Assembly (NCBI GenBank): GCA_030592425.1
Contig: JAUVJK010000010.1
Location: 1 to 18,383 of the forward strand
Direction of reading: 5' to 3'
Length of the DNA stretch: 18,383 bases
Source: Candidatus Moraniibacteriota bacterium
Lineage (GTDB): Bacteria; Patescibacteriota; Minisyncoccia; Moranbacterales; GCA-2747515
Shown: positions 7,387-14,097 of the stretch, piece after piece
How the letters are laid out: every line of letters begins with the position of its first letter
Position numbering within the stretch: position 1 is the first letter of the stretch
The notes under the pieces: generated by a model
The model's database searches: none
What the model was told of the DNA's origin: nothing
The model's input: the letters and a program-made list of their open reading frames with translations, nothing else
Position numbers and translations under genes: made by a program

Positions 7387-7395
7387 TTATCCACA
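7387..7395 (+). promoter_or_regulatory. DnaA box, exact consensus
   Basis: TTATCCACA on the plus strand, 45 bp from the end of dnaA and 18 bp from the preceding box. Confidence 0.8.
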
Positions 7396-7439
7396 TCTTT
7401 ATACAAATAATAAACACAGTTTATTAACAGTGAATAGCT

Positions 7440-8831
7440 TTAAATGTCATAGATCTTTTCTTTTAATACTTCAATTTCATCACGAAGTCGCTCATCATCT
7501 TTCATCGTTCTTGCAATCTTCTCATATGCATGAAGCGCTGTCGTATGATCTCTGCCACCAAAATGTTCACCAATTCCTGGATAGGAAAGGTTGAGTTCCG
7601 TTCGTAGCAAATACATAGCAATTTGCCGAGGTTTTACAACTTCTCTCTTACGACCTTTACTGAGGAGTTCTTGATTATTTACATCATAATGAGCTGAAAT
7701 GACATCGATAACATCATGTGTCTGCACAGTTCGTTTTCTTCCACTGGCAATAATGTCCCCAAGTGCATTCTGTACGACCTCAATAGAAGGCTTTTTTTGG
7801 CTAAGATCACAAATTGCCATGACGCGATTAAGTGCGCCTTCTAATTCACGGACATTATTTTTTATATTATCTGCAATATAACGAACAATTTCATCGTTAA
7901 GTGCAAAATTTCTCTCACGCGCCTTTGCGTGAAGGATTGCTACTCGTGTCTCAAGATCTGGCTTAATCACATCAACAATCATTCCTCCCTCAAAACGAGA
8001 GCGAAGACGCTCTTCAAGCGTCGCAATTGATTTCGGTGGGCGATCAGAAGAAATGACGATTTGTTTATTGATCTGGTAAAGGCTATTGAAAATGTAAAAA
8101 AATTCTTGTTGGGTCTTCTCTTTTCCTGAGAGAAATTGGACATCGTCAATGATAAGAAGATCGATCTTTTGATATGTTTTTTTAAAATCATCTATCGTAT
8201 GATTGCGAATAGAATTAATAAGGTCATTTGTGAATTTTTCAGAACTAATATAATAAACATGTTTTTCGCTATCTTTTTCAAGAACGGCATTGCCCATCGC
8301 TTGTAATAAATGTGTTTTCCCAAGTCCAACACCGCCATAAATAAAGAGTGGGTTATAGATCTTCCCTAGATTCTCACATACAGCATGACACGCGGCTTTA
8401 GCAAGCTCATTATTTTCACCGACGATGTAATTAGAAAAAAGATATTTTTCATTTAGCGTTGATTTTAGGTGCTGCTTTTGTTGATAGGGTTGTTTGGTAA
8501 TATTTTTCTCATTTGATTCTAGTACAGAAGACTTAGCTGGCGATTTGATTTGAGCTCCGTCAATGGATCGTTTTGTTGCATTTGGTGTATAAATTGCACA
8601 ACTCAGCCCAGCTACTTGTGGACGAAAAACACGCAAGGCGTCAAGAATATTTGAATGATATTTATTTTCTAGCCATTCCTTTGCGAATCCATTAGGAACA
8701 CCAATGACAACGTGTTCTTTCTCATCAATAGAAAGAATGGTTGTATTTTTAAACCATGTGCCAAAGTTTGCCTTCGAGATCGATAACTCGATCTGCCCAA
8801 GTGTTGATTGCCACAATTCTATATTGTTCAT
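7440..8831 (-). CDS. dnaA: Chromosomal replication initiator DnaA
   Basis: This 463-residue AAA+ ATPase binds DnaA boxes, melts the origin and helps load the helicase. Domain I is at ~1-80, a variable linker follows to ~125, then the AAA+ core (~130-345) and the DNA-binding domain IV (~365-463). Key residues: Walker A GGVGLGKT (166-173), Walker B LLIIDD (225-230), sensor I SSDRPP (261-266), arginine finger R279 in LRSRF, sensor II R328 in NVRELEGALNR, and the DnaA signature GGRDHTTALHAYEKI (425-439) that reads the box. All are intact. It probably autoregulates through the boxes just downstream and initiates dnaA-dnaN-dciA transcription from an extended -10 element at 8857-8865. The ATG at 8831 is the start; AGGT lies too far upstream to be a clear SD. 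Confidence 0.99.
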   Translation of the reverse strand: MNNIELWQSTLGQIELSISKANFGTWFKNTTILSIDEKEHVVIGVPNGFAKEWLENKYHSNILDALRVFRPQVAGLSCAIYTPNATKRSIDGAQIKSPAKSSVLESNEKNITKQPYQQKQHLKSTLNEKYLFSNYIVGENNELAKAACHAVCENLGKIYNPLFIYGGVGLGKTHLLQAMGNAVLEKDSEKHVYYISSEKFTNDLINSIRNHTIDDFKKTYQKIDLLIIDDVQFLSGKEKTQQEFFYIFNSLYQINKQIVISSDRPPKSIATLEERLRSRFEGGMIVDVIKPDLETRVAILHAKARERNFALNDEIVRYIADNIKNNVRELEGALNRVMAICDLSQKKPSIEVVQNALGDIIASGRKRTVQTHDVIDVISAHYDVNNQELLSKGRKREVVKPRQIAMYLLRTELNLSYPGIGEHFGGRDHTTALHAYEKIARTMKDDERLRDEIEVLKEKIYDI

Positions 8832-8856
8832 AATATTTTATTTACCTGTAAGGAAG

Positions 8857-8865
8857 ATTATAGCA
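8857..8865 (-). promoter_or_regulatory. Extended -10 element of the dnaA promoter
   Basis: The minus strand reads TGCTATAAT, a perfect TGn-TATAAT extended -10. The -35 position (8880-8885, minus TGGGAA) matches 3 of 6, as is common with extended -10 promoters. Transcription would start near 8850, giving a leader of about 20 nt. Confidence 0.6.
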
Positions 8866-9081
8866 TGAATGCAGAACTCTTCCCATGTGTAACTGTGCAA
8901 AAAACTGTTTATAACATGTGCACAATAAATGTTTTTGCCTTGATCTCTTGATGTATATACATCCTATATCTTTTAATAAAAAGGTTTTATTTTATTTATA
9001 ACGTTTATTTACTATAAATGGCAGGTGGTATTTGTCAATACTTTAAAATTGTAGTGCGGAGGTATTGATATAGCCTTTCGA

Positions 9082-9110
9082 TTGACGAATATTCTTATTC
9101 CTGATACTCT
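9082..9110 (+). promoter_or_regulatory. Likely promoter of the rpmH-rnpA-yidC-jag operon
   Basis: TTGACG (9082-9087; 5/6) and TACTCT (9105-9110; 3/6, preceded by TGA as an extended -10) are 17 bp apart. The start would be near 9117, giving a leader of about 60 nt before rpmH. Confidence 0.48.
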
Positions 9111-9175
9111 ATGACAGAAGCTATCAATGGCTTCCTTCTTGGTAAAAGAGGAGTTTAGCTCATAATCATACTGAC

Positions 9176-9310
9176 ATGAAACGAACATATCAGCCAAAAA
9201 AGAAACAACGAAAGATGGAACATGGGTTTCGCTCACGTATGAAAACAAGTGGCGGACAAAAAGTTTTAAAGAGACGACGTCAAAAAGGGCGTAAAAAGCT
9301 AGCGTCATAA
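9176..9310 (+). CDS. rpmH: Ribosomal protein L34
   Basis: The 44-residue product begins [20 protein letters not shown] and ends in a run of lysines and arginines, exactly the size and pattern of bacterial L34, a small basic protein buried in 23S rRNA of the large subunit. Most L34 proteins read K-R-T-x-Q-P-S/K-x3-R-x4-H-G-F-x2-R-M, which is met here. It is the first gene of the conserved rpmH-rnpA-yidC-jag operon and diverges from dnaA. rnpA starts 5 bp after its stop. No Shine-Dalgarno sequence sits at normal spacing; AGAGGAG at 9147-9153 lies about 22 nt upstream. Confidence 0.98.
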   Translation: MKRTYQPKKKQRKMEHGFRSRMKTSGGQKVLKRRRQKGRKKLAS

Positions 9311-9315
9311 AGGAT

Positions 9316-9639
9316 ATGAGTCGTAATACTATCAGTGATAAAAAAGAGATTGCACAGATATTTCGACATGGAAGACGGCAGCGTGGTGACTTTTTTACAC
9401 TCATTTTTCAAACAACAGCGCGAAGTTCCGGCTCTTTCGTTATTTCTATTGCAAAGAAGTCATTGCCACACGCTGTAGATCGCAATTTTGTGCGACGACG
9501 AGCCCAAAATGTATTTAAAGAAATGTTTCATAGGAAAAAACAAAATTATAACTGTGTTGCGCAATTTAACGCAAAAGAAGTTAAGAATTTTCAAGAGATC
9601 AAGTGCGATCTTAAGAGATTGCTAAGTAATATTAAGTAA
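9316..9639 (+). CDS. rnpA: Ribonuclease P protein component
   Basis: This 107-residue basic protein binds RNase P RNA and helps cleave 5' leaders from precursor tRNAs. The family's RNR motif is visible as AVDRNFVRRRAQNVF (53-67), where R56, N57 and the R60-R62 cluster correspond to the RNA-contacting helix. The N-terminal K-x6-F-x-H-G-R segment (about 10-20) and the short ISIAKKSLPHAV stretch before the RNR motif also fit. Length is normal. AAGGA at 9310-9314 lies only 1 nt from the ATG, unusually close for a Shine-Dalgarno. The gene sits between rpmH and yidC, its standard place. RNase P RNA itself is not in this window. Confidence 0.95.
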   Translation: MSRNTISDKKEIAQIFRHGRRQRGDFFTLIFQTTARSSGSFVISIAKKSLPHAVDRNFVRRRAQNVFKEMFHRKKQNYNCVAQFNAKEVKNFQEIKCDLKRLLSNIK

Positions 9640-9648
9640 AATGACATT

Positions 9649-10419
9649 ATGATCGAGTTTATTACCAATTTCTTTCATGTGATCATTTATGATCCTCTCT
9701 ACAATCTACTCATTATTGTTTATAACCTTGTTCCGTATAAAGATTTTGGCTTGGCAATTGTCCTTGTAACAGTCTTAATCAAGCTTGTTCTTGCGCCAAT
9801 TTTTCGTAAGCAGATTGAATCACAAAAACGATTACAAGAATTACAACCAAAGATAAAGGAAATTCAGAATAAGTATAAGGATGATAAGGAGAAGCAGACG
9901 AAAGCGATCATGGAATTTTATAAGGAAAATAAGGTAAATCCATTTTCTGGGTGTATGCCACTTGTCCTTCAGTTGTTTATTTTTATCGCATTTTATCGCG
10001 TGATCATTGCATTTGTTGATAGTAGCTTTTTAACAAATGAGGATATCTTGTATAACTTTGTTTCTAACCCAGGTCAATTGCCATACGAAAATTCTTTTGG
10101 TGTAATTAACCTAATGGAAGCAAATAAATATTTAGCAGTTCTTGCTGCTGTTGCAATGTATTTCCAGTCGAAGATGATGATGCAAAAGAATGCTGACAAA
10201 AAAGTCGAGGGAGAGAAAGGAATTGCGAAAAAGGATGAAGAAGGTGACAAAAAGCCAGATTTTGCGCAAATGATGCAGAAACAGATGTTATATGTTGGCC
10301 CATTAATCACACTTGTTATCGGGTGGACATTCGCGGCAGGTCTGACACTTTATTGGTTTGCTTCAATCCTTTTCTCGATCGCACAGCAATTTTATATTCA
10401 ACGCAATAAAGATAAGTAA
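9649..10419 (+). CDS. yidC: Membrane protein insertase YidC/Oxa1
   Basis: The 256-residue protein inserts and folds inner-membrane proteins, alone or with SecYEG. It lacks the large periplasmic domain of proteobacterial YidC and resembles short Gram-positive/Oxa1 forms. Hydrophobic segments lie near 10-28, 34-50, 102-123, 158-173 and 214-245. A long charged cytoplasmic hairpin follows the second (about 53-95, QKRLQELQPKIKEIQ), as in the family's C1 loop. The position that holds the groove arginine in E. coli (R366) and SpoIIIJ is lysine here, K45 in TVLIKLVLAP. A second charged loop (~177-210) is rich in lysine and glutamate. It starts 9 bp after rnpA and precedes jag, the conserved order. 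No Shine-Dalgarno is seen; TGACATT precedes the ATG. Confidence 0.96.
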   Translation: MIEFITNFFHVIIYDPLYNLLIIVYNLVPYKDFGLAIVLVTVLIKLVLAPIFRKQIESQKRLQELQPKIKEIQNKYKDDKEKQTKAIMEFYKENKVNPFSGCMPLVLQLFIFIAFYRVIIAFVDSSFLTNEDILYNFVSNPGQLPYENSFGVINLMEANKYLAVLAAVAMYFQSKMMMQKNADKKVEGEKGIAKKDEEGDKKPDFAQMMQKQMLYVGPLITLVIGWTFAAGLTLYWFASILFSIAQQFYIQRNKDK

Positions 10420-10437
10420 ATTATTTACAGTTTTCCT

Positions 10438-10923
10438 ATGAATGAAATAAATGAACAAACTAGTATTAAAGAGGTTATTGAAAGTATTCTTAAGCTTCTT
10501 GATTTTCCGGGCGCGACAGTTGAGGTGAAAACTCGTACAGCTGATGATGAGCGAGCATCATTTACGTGCAATATAACTATTAGAGAAGATTCAAAGTACT
10601 TAATTGGGCAGTATGGTGCTAATTTACAAGCGCTACAACAACTGTCAAGTATATTGGTACGTAAAAAAGTTGGTCATCATATTTTCTTTCTTGTGGATGT
10701 CAACGCCTATCGTGCAGAAAAAAATGATCTTATAGCTCGAGATGCGCGTGAAGCTGGACAGCGAGCCACATCTGAAAAGAAACCGATCGTCTTACGTCCA
10801 ATGCGACCATATGAGCGCCGTATTGTTCATATGACACTCGCAGATGACGATTCTGTTATAACAGAGTCTATTGGAGACCGAGATGATCGAAAAGTTATCG
10901 TAAAGCCGCGTAGTGTTATTTAG
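10438..10923 (+). CDS. jag: KH-R3H RNA-binding protein KhpB/Jag
   Basis: The 161-residue protein has a KH domain (~20-95) with the GxxG loop as GQYG (57-60), then an R3H domain (~100-161) with R127-x3-H131 in RPYERRIVHMTL. It ends in SIGDRDDRKVIVKP, typical of Jag. The separate N-terminal Jag_N domain found in many Firmicutes is missing. Family members bind RNA, partner KhpA, and in pneumococcus (EloR) regulate cell elongation. It follows yidC by 18 bp, its usual position. A hairpin with a T-run straight after the stop probably ends this operon. Product identity is secure; its targets here are not known. Confidence 0.95.
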   Translation: MNEINEQTSIKEVIESILKLLDFPGATVEVKTRTADDERASFTCNITIREDSKYLIGQYGANLQALQQLSSILVRKKVGHHIFFLVDVNAYRAEKNDLIARDAREAGQRATSEKKPIVLRPMRPYERRIVHMTLADDDSVITESIGDRDDRKVIVKPRSVI

Positions 10924-10948
10924 AGTTTATGAAAACAGATGTTATAAT
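10919..10948 (+). promoter_or_regulatory. Promoter of the polysaccharide cluster, extended -10
   Basis: TGTTATAAT (10940-10948) is a perfect extended -10; TTTAGA (10919-10924) is a 4/6 -35 at 18 bp, overlapping the jag stop codon. Transcription would start near 10955, about 55 nt before the flippase ATG. The element is embedded in the jag terminator hairpin. Confidence 0.6.
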
Positions 10949-10968
10949 TACGAGACACCTGTTTTTTT
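10932..10968 (+). terminator. Rho-independent terminator after jag
   Basis: AAAACAGATGT (10932-10942) pairs with ACACCTGTTTT (10955-10965) with one A:C mismatch, followed by T through 10968 (seven Ts in all). The stem is A+T-rich, so moderate strength. It begins 9 bp past the jag stop. The -10 element of the next operon lies across its left arm and loop. Confidence 0.58.
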
Positions 10969-11010
10969 GTTGGTAAAGAATGAATATACTCGTATAAAGT
11001 AACTAATTTT

Positions 11011-12435
11011 ATGGCAATTGCACGAAAAATAGCATATAACGCGGTAATTAGTACTATCGCAAAGATCATTTCAACGATTCTCGCATTAGTTGGTATTGGG
11101 ATGATCACGCGTTATCTTGGCGTTGAAGGATTTGGGAAATATGCCACAATCCTTGCTTTTTTTGGTTTTTTTATCGCTCTTGCTGATCTAGGTCTTTATT
11201 CTGTTGCAACACGTGAGATTTCTCGAAAGAATGCTGATGCAAAGAAGGTGATGGGCGCAATATTTTCTTTGCGCGTGATTGTATCAACGATAGTCGCAGT
11301 ATTATCGCCACTTCTTCTCATTTTTTTGCCATACGAAAATGATGTAAAACTAGGTATTTTTCTTGTTTCAATTTCATTTGTTTTTGCATCGAGCTACGGT
11401 CTATTGAACGGCATTTTTCAAAAGAATTTGATCATGGATCGTGTTGCCCTGACGGAATTATGCGGAAAAGTGATTCAGGTTAGTGTGATCTATTATGCTA
11501 TGCAAGCCGACAAAGGATTGACGATGATCATTATGGCATTATTGCTTTCAATGCTTTTTAATTTTATCGTTCTTTTTATCTTATCGCGTCGCTATGTGCC
11601 ATTTGTTCTCCATATAGATGTTCCCTATTGGAGAAAGTTTCTACGTTTATCTCTTCCAATGGGCGTTGCGACATTTGTTACCTTCCTCTATATAAAAATG
11701 GATACGATCATTCTTTCTATCGTTGGAACGCAAGAGGAGGTTGGTATCTATAATGCGGCCTATAAGATCGTTGATACCCTCGCATTTTTCCCTGCAATGA
11801 TCATTGGTCTTATGCTTCCGCTTTTGTCACTCTTTATATTTTCTGATCGAAAAAAGTTTGCGCGCATTGCAGACAAAACAATGAAAGTATTCATTCTTAT
11901 GGTGGTGCCGATCATTATCGCGACACTTTTTATGGCAGACTTTATCATGTTAGTCATTGGCGGCGGCGCTTTCGAAGATTCTGTTGTCGTATTACGCATT
12001 CTTATTTTTGCAAGTGCTCTTATATTTTTTGGTCATTTTTATAATAATGTCCTCCTTGCTGGCAATCAGCAAAAAAGATTGATGATTGCATTGATCATTG
12101 CTGCAATTCTCAATGTTACTGCAAATATTATATTTATACCGCACTTTTCATATATGGCGTCAGCGATCATTTCTGTCGGCACAGAGTTATTTGTTGTTAC
12201 TGCTGGAGCAATTCTGTCGTATCAGTACTTACAATATAAACCACGCCTCTCATTTTTATGGCGTATTTTTATAGCTGGTGGGTTTATGATCGTTGCTTTT
12301 ATTTTGGCGCGAGATCTCCATGCCTTGATCGCAGGATGTATCGCAGTGATCGTTTATTTGTTATGTATTATTATGTTCCGCGCAGTGAGTCGAAAGGAAT
12401 TAATGAGTATTTTTTTACGTCGTGAGGACGTATGA
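11011..12435 (+). CDS. Wzx-type polysaccharide flippase (MOP superfamily)
   Basis: This 474-residue protein is almost entirely hydrophobic with about 12-14 membrane helices, the architecture of the polysaccharide transporters that flip undecaprenyl-linked glycans across the inner membrane. It opens with the family's basic amphipathic start, MAIARKIAYNAV, and then GMITRYLGVEGFGKYATIL (about 30-48), matching the R-x-L-G-x-x-x-F-G-x-Y motif of Wzx/RfbX proteins. A second copy-like turn, MGVATFVTFLYIKMDTIIL (about 213-231), starts the second half. Four bases of its end overlap the next gene (ATGA at 12432-12435), a sign of coupled translation. It heads a five-gene glycan cluster behind a strong extended -10 promoter. 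GATC is unusually frequent here. The transported glycan is unknown. Confidence 0.9.
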   Translation: MAIARKIAYNAVISTIAKIISTILALVGIGMITRYLGVEGFGKYATILAFFGFFIALADLGLYSVATREISRKNADAKKVMGAIFSLRVIVSTIVAVLSPLLLIFLPYENDVKLGIFLVSISFVFASSYGLLNGIFQKNLIMDRVALTELCGKVIQVSVIYYAMQADKGLTMIIMALLLSMLFNFIVLFILSRRYVPFVLHIDVPYWRKFLRLSLPMGVATFVTFLYIKMDTIILSIVGTQEEVGIYNAAYKIVDTLAFFPAMIIGLMLPLLSLFIFSDRKKFARIADKTMKVFILMVVPIIIATLFMADFIMLVIGGGAFEDSVVVLRILIFASALIFFGHFYNNVLLAGNQQKRLMIALIIAAILNVTANIIFIPHFSYMASAIISVGTELFVVTAGAILSYQYLQYKPRLSFLWRIFIAGGFMIVAFILARDLHALIAGCIAVIVYLLCIIMFRAVSRKELMSIFLRREDV

Positions 12436-13322
12436 TCAATTTTATGAGAGAAAAACCTTTTGTTATTATTGTTAATTATAATGGTGGTCAGCTTCTTAGG
12501 CGTGCACTTAAAAGTGTGTATGCTCTGCGAATTGATCATGTCGAGGTTGTTATTATTGACAATGCATCGCGTGATGGATCTCTTGAAATGTGTCGTAGGA
12601 ATTTTTCACGGGCGCATACGATCTGTAATACAGAAAATATTGGCTTTGGTGCAGCAGCGAATGTTGGTATTCGGTTTGCTTTAGAGCATAACGCGACGCA
12701 TATTCTTCTGTTGAATCCAGATGCTACAATTGGACCAAATAGTTTGACATATTTACTGCGGGCAATGCATGAAGACGAGAAGATCGGTATTGCAAGTCCA
12801 ATCATTTTTAAGGGACACTCAAAAGAAGTTTGGTTTGCTGGCGGAAAGATCTCTTTTGCGCGATTTCGTGCGACACATAGGAACGACGAATATGCAGTAG
12901 GAATAAAGAATCCTTATAATACACAGTTTATTACAGGATGTGCATTATTTGCAAAAAAAGAGGTTTTTAAGGAGGTAGGTCTTTTTGATGAGCGTTATTT
13001 TTTGTATTATGAAGACGCTGACCTTAGTTTGCGTGCACGTCATAAAGGATTTTCATGTGCTATTGTTCCGCAGGCACATGCATGGCATGATGAGGTAAGC
13101 GAAAAAGAAAATCAAAAGAAAATTTATTGGCTTGTACTTAATGGATTGCGATTCTTTCAAGTACATACGCCATTTTTTATTAAGCCGTGGTTTTATCTCC
13201 ATTTACTTCTGCGTCGCTTGAAGAATGCATTTCAGATGAGAATGACCCCAAACGCAACGCACAAGATGATCGCACAGGCTTTTCATGATTATGCACAAAG
13301 AAATAAGTCGAAAGAAAATTAG
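12432..13322 (+). CDS. GT2-family glycosyltransferase, rhamnosyltransferase-like
   Basis: A 296-residue GT-A enzyme that transfers a sugar from a nucleotide donor. Seen in order: the nucleotide-binding start VIIVNYNGG (11-19), the D43-N-A-S-x-D donor motif in IIDNASRDGS, NIGFGAAANVGI (69-80), the metal-site NPD (95-97) standing in for DxD, FITGCALFAKK near 167-176, and the base motif YYEDADLSLRA (192-202). The NPD plus YYEDxDL pairing is typical of the rhamnosyl- and related O-antigen transferases. A basic helical tail with no clear membrane span follows. Its ATG at 12432 overlaps the flippase stop; an ATG at 12444 is an alternative start. It overlaps the next glycosyltransferase by about 30 bp. 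It likely adds one sugar to the lipid-linked repeat unit; the sugar is not predictable. Confidence 0.92.
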   Translation: MINFMREKPFVIIVNYNGGQLLRRALKSVYALRIDHVEVVIIDNASRDGSLEMCRRNFSRAHTICNTENIGFGAAANVGIRFALEHNATHILLLNPDATIGPNSLTYLLRAMHEDEKIGIASPIIFKGHSKEVWFAGGKISFARFRATHRNDEYAVGIKNPYNTQFITGCALFAKKEVFKEVGLFDERYFLYYEDADLSLRARHKGFSCAIVPQAHAWHDEVSEKENQKKIYWLVLNGLRFFQVHTPFFIKPWFYLHLLLRRLKNAFQMRMTPNATHKMIAQAFHDYAQRNKSKEN

Positions 13323-14091
13323 TTTTATCATTGTGAACTATCAGAGTGCTGATATACTGCATGGCTGTGTTCTATCGATCAAGCAAAGCATTCCTGAACA
13401 ATGGCTTTATGAAGTTATTATCGTCAATAATGATCCACAAAAGATCACATCAGAAATAAGCCATGTGGCGGATCACATTATTGAACTTGAAAAAAATTAT
13501 GGCTACGGCTATGCAAATAATCGTGGTAGTGAAATAGCAACAGGTGAAATAATTTGTTTCTTAAATCCAGATGCAGCCTTTCTTTCTACCTCTATTGCTG
13601 CTATTTTTGTGCAGTTTAATGACGATGCCGTTGGTATCGTTGCCCCACGACTTGTTACACGCGGCGAAAAAACACAGGAGTGGTCTACGGGAGTAGATAT
13701 GACTTTGCAAGAATTGGTAAGAAATCATATAGGCATTTCACGTAGCGTACAATTGTGGCAGGTGCGTAATAATACGCGTGTCGCTTGGGTGAGTGGTGCA
13801 GCGATGTTCATAAGAGCGACATTGTTACGGGATCTTCACGGTTTTGATGAGAATTTTTTTCTCTATTACGAGGATATTGATCTTTGTCGTCGAGCGCGGG
13901 AAATTGGCACAAAGATCATTTACTGCCCGCATGTAGAGGTTCGACATACTAGTGGCGCAAGCAGCTGCGATCAAATGCAGCAAAAAAAACAATACTATAG
14001 ATCGCAAGATTACTACTTTAAGAAACATTTTCATCCACTCATTGGCTATATTGTTCGCATACTGCGTGTACCGTATCGATTTGTTAAATAG
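13291..14091 (+). CDS. Second GT2-family glycosyltransferase
   Basis: The product is 266 residues from the ATG at 13291 (268 from 13285). Numbered from 13285, it has ISFIIVNYQSADIL (12-25), IIVNNDP (45-51, in place of the usual DN-x-S), NYGYGYANNRG (71-81), the NPD motif (94-96), VSGAAMFIRA (169-178) and YYEDIDLCRRA (194-204) with probable catalytic base among E196/D197/D199. All key blocks of a GT2 transferase are present. The donor motif N-N-D-P is degenerate compared with its neighbour, which may reflect a different donor. Its start lies inside the upstream gene, an overlap of 32-38 bp, and the next gene begins 6 bp after its stop. It probably extends the same lipid-linked oligosaccharide as the preceding enzyme. 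Confidence 0.92.
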   Translation: MHKEISRKKISFIIVNYQSADILHGCVLSIKQSIPEQWLYEVIIVNNDPQKITSEISHVADHIIELEKNYGYGYANNRGSEIATGEIICFLNPDAAFLSTSIAAIFVQFNDDAVGIVAPRLVTRGEKTQEWSTGVDMTLQELVRNHIGISRSVQLWQVRNNTRVAWVSGAAMFIRATLLRDLHGFDENFFLYYEDIDLCRRAREIGTKIIYCPHVEVRHTSGASSCDQMQQKKQYYRSQDYYFKKHFHPLIGYIVRILRVPYRFVK

Positions 14092-14097
14092 TAGTTT

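Larger units (their letters stand above)
7188..7439. other. Probable chromosomal origin of replication (oriC), dnaA-dnaN intergenic
   Basis: This 252-bp gap has three exact TTATCCACA DnaA boxes (7244-7252 minus, 7296-7304 plus, 7387-7395 plus) and one 8/9 match (7360-7368 minus). Orientation alternates minus, plus, minus, plus from left to right. An 11-bp perfect inverted repeat sits between the second and third boxes. Next to dnaN, 7195-7220 is A/T except two bases and contains TAATAAATAATAG on the plus strand, which could be the unwinding element with DnaA-trio-like TAA/TAG steps. Position between dnaA and dnaN matches many known origins. The replication function is inferred. Confidence 0.8.
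8832..9175. other. Divergent dnaA / rpmH promoter region
   Basis: This 344-bp non-coding gap separates two divergent operons. It holds a dnaA promoter near 8857 on the minus strand and a likely rpmH promoter at 9082-9110 on the plus strand. The section 8880-8935 has TGTGTAACT, TGTGCA and TTATAACA stretches that resemble DnaA boxes only loosely. A small GAAGC/GCTTC hairpin (9117-9121 and 9130-9134) lies in the predicted rpmH leader. I see no RNA gene here. Confidence 0.6.

Noticed and set aside
8880..8935. Second DnaA-box cluster upstream of dnaA
   Set aside because: TGTGTAACT, TGTGCACAA and TTATAACAT each differ from consensus at two or more positions, whereas exact boxes lie in the dnaA-dnaN gap.
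9111..9158. 15-codon leader peptide before rpmH
   Set aside because: It would start before the predicted transcription start near 9117, has no SD, and shows no attenuator-like codon run.
9012..9404. 130-codon minus-strand open frame across rpmH and rnpA
   Set aside because: It is antisense to two certain genes and its predicted protein shows no family pattern. It arises from their codon use.
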